Shown here in pieces: positions 1 through 4,188 of a DNA stretch of 7,151 nucleotides. Made by a program: the position numbers and the translations under genes. The DNA lies in the NCBI GenBank assembly GCA_021299075.1, contig JAJTFU010000003.1, positions 1 through 7,151 on the forward strand. Direction: 5' to 3'. The stretch comes from Novosphingobium sp. Lineage in GTDB: Bacteria > Pseudomonadota > Alphaproteobacteria > Sphingomonadales > Sphingomonadaceae. Below the pieces are notes generated by a model. That model saw only the letters and a list, made by a program, of their open reading frames with translations. It did not search any database and was not told the origin of the DNA. The number at the start of each line of letters is the position of its first letter. Position 1 is the stretch's first letter.

Positions 1-8
1 GGGAAGTG

Positions 9-206
9 ATGACCCCGACACAAGAGGCGCGCGACCTTGTTTGGCTGGTGCTTAACGCAAGTCCACGAAGCAACATGGACGATCTGGCTCGCGGCGTTCA
101 AGCGATTATTGACGCCGCAGAGGAGCGCGGTAAAAGGATGGCGCTGGAGACGGCTGCGAGAACCCGCCCGCCAGAGGAGAAGCGCCATGACTGCAAAGAA
201 AGCTAA
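9..206 (+). CDS. small hypothetical phage protein, start uncertain
   Basis: I do not recognise this 65-residue protein and assign no function. It is predicted to be mostly helical and charged. A central helix (about residues 20-47, with a run reading IIDAAEERGKRMALETAA) resembles the helical stretches common in small phage hypothetical proteins. The chosen start is the ATG at 9. A GTG directly before it (6) is an alternative, and the frame is still open at the window edge, so the true start could lie upstream; the GGGAAG at 1-6 is too close to the ATG to be a convincing ribosome site. The gene overlaps the next plus-strand gene by 20 bases in another frame, which suggests one small coupled operon. 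There is no signal peptide or membrane segment. Coding status rests on the overlap and plausible composition. Confidence 0.6.
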   Translation: MTPTQEARDLVWLVLNASPRSNMDDLARGVQAIIDAAEERGKRMALETAARTRPPEEKRHDCKES

Positions 207-363
207 GGCCGCCGCCGAGCGCCCGAACGCCGCCGACCTTCAGACCAAAGCCGAGGCCGACAAGGATCGGTTCAAGGAAATGGTGATGGCCTGGCACGCC
301 CGCTGGCGCATGAACTTGCAGCAGGAAGCGGAGAACGAGCTGCTTGCCCTGCTTGGCCGTTGA
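187..363 (+). CDS. small charged helical hypothetical protein
   Basis: This 58-residue protein has no recognised family. It starts with a Lys/Ala-rich segment (MTAKKAKAAAERP) followed by a continuous predicted helix (about residues 15-56) with many Glu, Lys and Arg residues and three Trp/His-bearing turns (AWHARW at 35-40), ending in LLALLGR. There is no membrane segment or Cys pair. The frame is open upstream to position 37, but the ATG at 187 is preferred because GAGGAG ends seven bases before it, a good Shine-Dalgarno match, and because it makes a compact 20-base overlap with the upstream gene. It ends at a TGA just before a hairpin, facing the late operon head-on. The Lys-rich N-terminus could suit a nucleic-acid or protein-binding accessory role, but that is a guess. 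Confidence 0.62.
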   Translation: MTAKKAKAAAERPNAADLQTKAEADKDRFKEMVMAWHARWRMNLQQEAENELLALLGR

Positions 364-379
364 CACAAATCTTGACACA
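360..379. repeat. short direct repeat TTGACACA x2
   Basis: TTGACACA occurs at 360-367 and again at 372-379, twelve bases apart, in the short gap between the converging genes and directly before the hairpin. It overlaps the last bases of the plus-strand gene. The core TTGACA looks like a sigma-70 -35 box, but no matching -10 box is seen at 16-18 bases on the plus strand. It may be chance in so short a unit. Confidence 0.35.
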
Positions 380-412
380 GGGGGCGGAGCAATCCGCCCT
401 CACTTCTTCTTG
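380..412 (+). terminator. probable intrinsic terminator between convergent operons
   Basis: A seven-base perfect stem (GGGCGGA at 382-388 with TCCGCCC at 393-399) closes a GCAA loop. A G-U and a G-C pair (381/400, 380/401) extend it to nine. Read on the plus strand it is followed by a pyrimidine tract (400-411, TCACTTCTTCTT) that is T-rich but interrupted by C. It sits 16 bases after the stop of the 58-residue plus-strand gene and touches the stop codon (402-400) of the last minus-strand gene. The minus-strand side lacks a clear T tract, so it should work better for the plus-strand unit, though it may slow both polymerases. Confidence 0.6.
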
Positions 413-567
413 CGGCGCTTGACCTCACCAACCACAGCCTCGACTGCATCCTCAACCTTGCCGGCCGCACCGCCCGTTGCCGCATCAGCAGCGCGCTCAA
501 CCACCGCATCGATCAGCGCCGCCTCGCCTTTGCCCAGGCCGAGCTTCTTCAACAGCCCCTTGATCAT
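400..567 (-). CDS. 55-residue Lys-rich protein at end of lysis cassette
   Basis: This short gene lies downstream of the holin-like gene. Its ATG (567-565) overlaps the preceding TGA as ATGA, and a strong AAAGGAG site sits seven bases upstream, inside the end of the previous gene. The product starts with a short amphipathic basic helix (MIKGLLKKLGLGKGE). It continues as an Ala/Val/Glu/Asp-rich helix (about residues 16-50) with heptad-like spacing, and ends in a basic tail (VKRRKKK). There is no hydrophobic stretch long enough for a membrane span and no lipobox, so it does not look like a spanin. Position suggests a late lysis or morphogenesis accessory. Function is unknown; the start and coupling are the strongest evidence that it is translated. 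Confidence 0.72.
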   Translation of the reverse strand: MIKGLLKKLGLGKGEAALIDAVVERAADAATGGAAGKVEDAVEAVVGEVKRRKKK

Positions 568-803
568 TCTTCTTCTCCTTTAACCGGGCGCGAGCGCGCC
601 AGATTGTCAGCCATTGACTGCATGGCCTGCGCCTGTCCGATGCCGCGGATTGACTGGATCACCAGCGGGATCGTTGTGATCACCGCGCCGAAGGCTTCAC
701 CCAACCGGCCGACATGGACCATGTAAGCAGCTAGCCCGAGCAATCCGCTGCCAAGCAAGAGCAAGCCAATGAGCTCGCAGAGGCGCAGCCAGCCCCGGCT
801 CAT
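564..803 (-). CDS. two-TM small membrane protein, holin candidate
   Basis: This 79-residue protein has two hydrophobic segments, about residues 9-29 (rich in Leu/Gly, LIGLLLLGSGLLGLAAYMV) and 36-53 (FGAVITTIPLVIQSI), joined by a short turn (HVGRLGE). A polar C-terminal tail (54-79) ends in KGEEE. Size, two spans and a charged tail fit class II-type phage holins, which collect in the inner membrane and open it so that endolysin reaches the peptidoglycan. Its position right after the endolysin gene, with an ATGA overlap, supports a lysis role. No good Shine-Dalgarno precedes the ATG (a GAGG lies only one base away), so translation probably depends on coupling to the endolysin. The sequence does not identify a named holin family, and a general phage membrane protein remains possible. 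Confidence 0.72.
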   Translation of the reverse strand: MSRGWLRLCELIGLLLLGSGLLGLAAYMVHVGRLGEAFGAVITTIPLVIQSIRGIGQAQAMQSMADNLARSRPVKGEEE

Positions 804-1345
804 GCCTCATTGCTCGATAGCTTGCCGTTGGCCTTGACTGGCCACGGCTTCACGCTCTCCGGCGCCTGCCGGTAGAACGGGCGGCGCGCAGCCAGCAGTC
901 GCGTCTTGGCAATCCGAGTGATGCAGACTGAATTGCTCTGGTTGCCGCCCAGCACATGATAAGCGGTGGCATCCTCGGCCACATAGAAGCCGACATGCCC
1001 GCCGCCTCCGGCGCGCTGAAACACCAGCACATCGCCAAGGCTGGCAGCCGGTGCCGGTGTCCCGAACTTGGCCCAGTTGCGCGCCCATAGCGGATTGCGC
1101 ACCACCGTCTTGCCCGAACGGTGGGCAACGATCGCAGCGAACAGACCGCACCAAGCAATGTCGTCGTCAGAGTAGCCAGAGATCTCAACGCCGGCACGGT
1201 TGAGCTCGTCGCGCCAGCCAATGATCGTCTTGTTGCTACCGCGGCCGACCACTTCCTGCACGCCAAGCAGCGACAGGCTGACCTGAATGGTGAGCGGGAG
1301 CTGGCCGATTTCATCGAGCCAGGCATAGCCAACAGGTGCGCTCAT
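800..1345 (-). CDS. endolysin-like peptidoglycan hydrolase (TIGR02594-type, NlpC/P60-CHAP fold)
   Basis: This 181-residue protein matches the pattern of the TIGR02594 phage family, cysteine hydrolases thought to cut peptide or amide bonds in peptidoglycan. Visible marks are LLGVQEVVGRGSN (26-38), YSDDDIAWCGLFAA (58-71) with the likely nucleophile Cys66, NPLWARNW (84-91), GDVLVF (104-109), and GGGGHVGFY (113-121) with the likely catalytic His117, followed by GGNQSN (133-138), where Asn135 could be the third residue. The one-domain length is normal for the family. About 25 C-terminal residues are polar and low in motif. There is no signal peptide, so export would depend on a holin. The ATG overlaps the stop of the single-TM gene (ATGA), and AAGGGGG lies seven bases upstream. 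It sits between two small membrane protein genes, a typical lysis cassette. Confidence 0.88.
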   Translation of the reverse strand: MSAPVGYAWLDEIGQLPLTIQVSLSLLGVQEVVGRGSNKTIIGWRDELNRAGVEISGYSDDDIAWCGLFAAIVAHRSGKTVVRNPLWARNWAKFGTPAPAASLGDVLVFQRAGGGGHVGFYVAEDATAYHVLGGNQSNSVCITRIAKTRLLAARRPFYRQAPESVKPWPVKANGKLSSNEA

Positions 1346-1533
1346 TGCGGCACCCCCTTAGCTGCGCCGTAGGCGGCCAGGATCAGCGCGATGGCAAAGA
1401 GCCCGCGCCAGACTGCGCCCCACAGCCCCTTGCCGAGATCGACGTAGAACTTCTGCGCGATCCGCTCCTCGAGCTTGCTCACGATTGCTGCGACATCTTC
1501 ATCAGTTAGCGTTCGCTGTTCAGTCATTGTCAC
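1342..1533 (-). CDS. single-TM small phage protein, holin-like or XhlA-like
   Basis: This 63-residue protein has an acidic helical N-terminal part (residues 8-30, DEDVAAIVSKLEERIAQKF) followed by YVDLGKGLWGAVWRG and one hydrophobic span (about 38-57, ending ALILAAYGAAKG). A helix or coiled coil before one C-terminal span is seen in XhlA-type and other small phage lysis proteins; assignment to a named family is not certain. The start is ambiguous. The GTG at 1533 is five bases from an AGGA site, while the in-frame ATG at 1527 is eleven bases from it; I prefer the GTG on spacing. The gene begins 11 bases after the upstream tail gene and ends in an ATGA overlap with the endolysin, so it opens the lysis cassette and may be the holin or a holin partner. 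Confidence 0.75.
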   Translation of the reverse strand: MTMTEQRTLTDEDVAAIVSKLEERIAQKFYVDLGKGLWGAVWRGLFAIALILAAYGAAKGVPQ

Positions 1534-1544
1534 AACATTCCTGG

Positions 1545-2309
1545 TTAGTTGATCGTAATGAACTGGCGGCGCGGGGTATCCCTCAGCAGATCAAGCCATG
1601 CGCCCAGCTCGGCCTGGCTGGCAGCAAAGCCTGCGGCCGGTTCGACAACGGCTCCCAGCTCGGCCTTGCTGACCTGGACCTGATTGACCGGCGAGGTGCC
1701 GTTCAATTCAATAGTCCACTGGATCCACGGCGCATCGCCGGCAATCAGCGACTGCCCGCCAGTAAAGCTGCCCACCACAGTTGGCAGCAGCAGATCGCCC
1801 AGCACCGTGCGCGCGCCATCGGTGGCCGAGCCAGTGTCCGAGCGCTCGGTCCACCCGCCGCTCGGCGTCGTGGCAGAGACGTTGAGCTGGCACACATCGA
1901 CATAGACCGCCAACGCATTGTTCTGCGTTGACATGATCGACAGCGTGCTGTGCGTCGAACCCGATACCGAATGGTCAAAGGTGTTCGCGCCAATGCCAAT
2001 AGTCATCGGCGATTGCGGGTCCGAATAATAAACCACCTGCGCCGAGCAGGTCGTGGCCCCGGTCCACGTAAAGGTCGGCGCAGCCGCGTCCTCAGCGGCA
2101 TACCAAATCGAACCGGCAAAGCTCGCCGCGGTGTTGACCTGCTGATACTTGGTCCAGCCCGCCGTGCCGCAGTTGTGCGTGGCCGTGCTGCCGGTCGTGA
2201 CAATCGCCAGCAACAGCCCGCCCGCGCCATCGACCGCCGGTTTAGCCGGCGATATAGTTGCTGCGCTGGCTACAGCGGAGCGAGTAGCGATGGCGCGAAA
2301 GGCGGGCAT
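1545..2309 (-). CDS. putative beta-rich phage tail / receptor-binding protein
   Basis: This 254-residue protein is low in charge and rich in Thr, Ser, Ala and Gly, with alternating hydrophobic residues typical of beta-sandwich virion proteins. I recognise a common phage module in its layout: an N-terminal MPAFRAIATRS, then DGAGGLLLAIVTT (27-39), a GWTKYQQ turn (51-57), IWYAAED (68-74) and TFTWTGATTCSAQVVYYS (79-96). A second GWTERSD turn (152-158) and DAPWIQWTIELNG (192-204) follow. The C-terminal 40 residues are different, helical, and hold two copies of AELGA (216-220 and 233-237). There are no catalytic motifs. The ATG shares one base with the stop of the preceding tail gene (TGATG), and no good Shine-Dalgarno is present, so it is probably coupled. 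Structural role is inferred from position and composition; a tail-fibre tip or capsid decoration is also possible. Confidence 0.68.
   Translation of the reverse strand: MPAFRAIATRSAVASAATISPAKPAVDGAGGLLLAIVTTGSTATHNCGTAGWTKYQQVNTAASFAGSIWYAAEDAAAPTFTWTGATTCSAQVVYYSDPQSPMTIGIGANTFDHSVSGSTHSTLSIMSTQNNALAVYVDVCQLNVSATTPSGGWTERSDTGSATDGARTVLGDLLLPTVVGSFTGGQSLIAGDAPWIQWTIELNGTSPVNQVQVSKAELGAVVEPAAGFAASQAELGAWLDLLRDTPRRQFITIN
1603..1671 (-). repeat. 18-base in-frame repeat pair in tail gene
   Basis: CCCAGCTCGGCCTGGCTG (1603-1620) recurs at 1654-1671 with one mismatch, 51 bases (17 codons) apart in the same reading frame. It encodes the twin AELGA motifs near the C-terminus of the 254-residue tail protein. 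It is probably a small internal duplication or a repeated helix motif. Confidence 0.5.
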
Positions 2310-3283
2310 CAGACCGCTTCGAGATACGTCTCAGCGGCATTGAAGCCAGCCTGGGTGAAGCGGGTAGCAGTGTTGGGATCGTTTTCAATGATATACCCGC
2401 GCGGCTCGTAGCCGCTGTTGTAGCCGCGACCGCTCGAGGAGTAGTTGGTGCCGCCGCTGCGGAAGCCAAGCTTGCCATCAGTGATCGTGCCAGCAGCGCG
2501 CCCGCGCGCGTTCAGCACCGCCGCGCCAATGACATAGCCCACTGGCACGGTGATTGCGGCATGGGTCTGCCCGCGCTTGTGCGCCGTAGTGGTGAGGCTG
2601 ACCCCGGTGCTTTCGTCCAGCACCGTTTCGTTGATCGTGGTGACTGCTCCGGTGCCGTTTGTATTGCTGGCGCTGTCGCCGGTTAGCGCGGCAGCCATGA
2701 AGCGGCTGTCCCGAAGGTCATAGTCCGCGCACATGATCTGGGAAAAAGCGCAGTTGCCGCTGGTCGAGTTGACCGTCCAATGCTGCGTGCGGGTAACGGC
2801 GGTTTGCCCGGTCGTAATTCCGGTGATCGCTGCAGCCGCAAGTTCAACCCCGCCGACATAGATCCGCATTTCGGAATTGCAGACAATCTTGACCGCAACG
2901 CGAACGCGGGCGGAACTTGGATCAGTTGTGGATACGCGCATACCGGAAATCCACGCCGAGCCATTCCAGTATTCCAGCATACAGCCGCTGCTGTTGTAGC
3001 TCAGACGGTAGGCATTGGTCGCACCGTTATAAGCCCAGAGCGGATAACAAGAGTTTCCTGAGAGCGAGTTAGCGCGAAGTTCAAATACCCACCAAATCGT
3101 TCCACTGGCCGCAAAGACTGGGGACTCGATGTAGTTTGCCGTGGACGAACCGCCGAGAACATTGATTGCGTTGGCGACATAGGCGCTGTCAAACCAGCCT
3201 GCGGTCGTCAGACCATCGACAACCGCCGTGCTTGAGCGAAAGAAGCCGGCGAGCGTGTTCCCGGCGTAGTAACGGTTGGGCAT
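2309..3283 (-). CDS. putative tail fibre / receptor-binding protein with lectin-like region
   Basis: This 324-residue protein lies directly after the gp17-like fibre gene (TGATG overlap). A G-rich CGGGGGGTT lies a few bases before the ATG and may serve as the ribosome site. It is Ser, Thr, Asn, Tyr and Trp rich. The middle part, about residues 45-195, has the look of a concanavalin/LamG-type sandwich: IESPVF (52-57), TIWWVFELRA (62-71), RVRVAVKIV (126-134), then MRIYVGGVEL (139-148), where a YVGG turn resembles the usual Y-x-DG strand of such folds. Residues 200-300 carry a second beta-rich region, ending in a Gly/Tyr/Ser-rich stretch (RSGGTNYSSSGRGYNSGYEP, 275-294). The C-terminus (RFTQAGFNAAETYLEAV) resembles an ending seen in other phage tail proteins. 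Likely role is host binding; the exact family is not recognised. Confidence 0.68.
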   Translation of the reverse strand: MPNRYYAGNTLAGFFRSSTAVVDGLTTAGWFDSAYVANAINVLGGSSTANYIESPVFAASGTIWWVFELRANSLSGNSCYPLWAYNGATNAYRLSYNSSGCMLEYWNGSAWISGMRVSTTDPSSARVRVAVKIVCNSEMRIYVGGVELAAAAITGITTGQTAVTRTQHWTVNSTSGNCAFSQIMCADYDLRDSRFMAAALTGDSASNTNGTGAVTTINETVLDESTGVSLTTTAHKRGQTHAAITVPVGYVIGAAVLNARGRAAGTITDGKLGFRSGGTNYSSSGRGYNSGYEPRGYIIENDPNTATRFTQAGFNAAETYLEAV

Positions 3284-4134
3284 CAGCGAACCCCCCGAAT
3301 GGTAATGGCAACATTGGCAATGGTGGTGTCAGCAACGGCGGGCGCGGTGATCCGCAGAACGTCGCCAGCGGCAAACGCCTGGTCAATGCCGCCGCTGGTG
3401 GCAAAGGTGAAAACGCCCCCGGTCGAGATGGTTATCGTCCCGATCGCGCTGCCGTTCCTGGTGACGCTCAAGATATAGCTGGCCAGCGGGTTGGTGCCGC
3501 AACTGCCGCGCGCCGCGGGGCTGGCAAAGTTGGCGGGGATCACAAAGGCTTCCGGCGCAACGTGGATGCAGACCACTTCGTTGCTGGCCGGGCTCAGCGT
3601 GAAGAAGAACCCGAACGAATAGCTTGGCAGCGAGTTGGCATCGCGCATCACCACGTCGCCGTTGGCATCAAAAGCCAGCCACTTGTTTGCGCGCTCGGTC
3701 TTGTCTGGCAGCACAAAGTCGGCGCTGACGTCGCTGACCGCCAACGAGATCACCCGGCCCAGCGTCGTCTCCATCTGGCGGATCATCGCCACGATCTTCG
3801 ACAGCTCGATGTTGAGGCTTTCGATCTGGAACGGCCCCGACAGCGGGAAGTCGGTCAAACGCTCAACCGGCACGTCATGCAGGATGGTAATCACATCACC
3901 CAGCGCAGCCCCCGGTGCACCCAGAGTGATTGATCCGCCTAAATCGTTGTTGGCCCCAGCAACAGAATACTCAGTGGCATTGCCCGGCGTCGGGTTATAG
4001 GTCAAAATCGTGCCGTCGTTGTAGACCTTTAGCTCGTCCACCTCAAAAAAGGTGAACGGCACAGAAAACACAGTCTGGCCATCCGTTGCCGTGTATTGCC
4101 GGCGCGCCGCAGTGTCGTTGATCTTGAGTGCCAT
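3283..4134 (-). CDS. tail fibre / adaptor protein with T7 gp17-like N-terminal domain
   Basis: This 283-residue protein begins with a domain (about 1-125) that fits the T7 tail-fibre N-terminal family (PF03906), which anchors fibres to the podovirus tail. Visible marks are RRQYTATDGQTVFSVPFTFF (11-30), DELKVYNDG (33-41), then ITLGAPGAALGDVITILHDV (69-88), and ERLTDFPLSGPFQIESLN (91-108), followed by a helix (LSKIVAMIRQMETTLGR, 111-127). A linker (KWLAFDANGDVVMRD, 151-165) leads to a C-terminal beta domain (175-283) ending AGDVLRITAPAVADTTIANV. The protein is much shorter than T7 gp17, so receptor binding is probably done by the two beta-rich proteins encoded next. The ATG at 4134 is preferred over an in-frame TTG at 4167 because GGAGAA lies eight bases upstream of it. 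It follows the large internal protein, as gp17 follows gp16 in T7. Confidence 0.87.
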   Translation of the reverse strand: MALKINDTAARRQYTATDGQTVFSVPFTFFEVDELKVYNDGTILTYNPTPGNATEYSVAGANNDLGGSITLGAPGAALGDVITILHDVPVERLTDFPLSGPFQIESLNIELSKIVAMIRQMETTLGRVISLAVSDVSADFVLPDKTERANKWLAFDANGDVVMRDANSLPSYSFGFFFTLSPASNEVVCIHVAPEAFVIPANFASPAARGSCGTNPLASYILSVTRNGSAIGTITISTGGVFTFATSGGIDQAFAAGDVLRITAPAVADTTIANVAITIRGVR

Positions 4135-4140
4135 CGCCGG

Positions 4141-4164
4141 TTCTCCGTTTCCCCGGACAAACGG
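4141..4164 (-). promoter_or_regulatory. ribosome site and small hairpin before the tail fibre gene
   Basis: On the minus strand CCGTTT (4164-4159) can pair with AAACGG (4150-4145) across an eight-base loop. The 3' arm runs into the Shine-Dalgarno GGAGAA (4146-4141) of the 283-residue fibre gene, so its first two G residues would be paired. The site lies in the only sizeable gap (54 bases) of the late operon. The stem is short (six pairs); a tuning role for translation is possible but unproven. No T tract follows, so it is not a terminator. Confidence 0.4.
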
Positions 4165-4188
4165 CAAAGCGCCTCAGGTCACAATGGA

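Noticed and set aside
360..400. TTGACA boxes as a plus-strand promoter
   Set aside because: No -10-like hexamer lies 16-18 bases downstream of either copy; that stretch is GC-rich hairpin.
240..509. 89-codon minus-strand frame crossing the convergent junction
   Set aside because: It overlaps both the 55-residue gene and the opposing plus-strand gene in wrong frames, runs through the terminator hairpin, and is Arg/Ser rich.
344..583. 79-codon plus-strand frame crossing the terminator
   Set aside because: It is antisense to the 55-residue gene, which has a strong ribosome site and start coupling.
850..1332. 160-codon minus-strand frame within the endolysin gene
   Set aside because: It is a shifted frame inside a recognised enzyme gene, with Arg/Ser/Cys-rich low-quality sequence and no lipobox or span to suggest a nested spanin.
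1485..2411. Open frames on the plus strand (about 148 and 153 codons) opposite the 254-residue tail gene
   Set aside because: Both are antisense to a gene with a clear phage-like product. Arg/Ala-rich composition and poor start contexts point to shadows.
3166..3933. 255-codon open frame on the plus strand opposite the tail genes
   Set aside because: It lies antisense to two well supported tail genes. Its product is Arg, His and Gln rich, as expected for a shadow frame in GC-rich DNA.
4132..4167. TTG at 4167 as the start of the tail fibre gene
   Set aside because: The ATG at 4134 has GGAGAA at good spacing, and its product begins at the point where the gp17-like domain begins.
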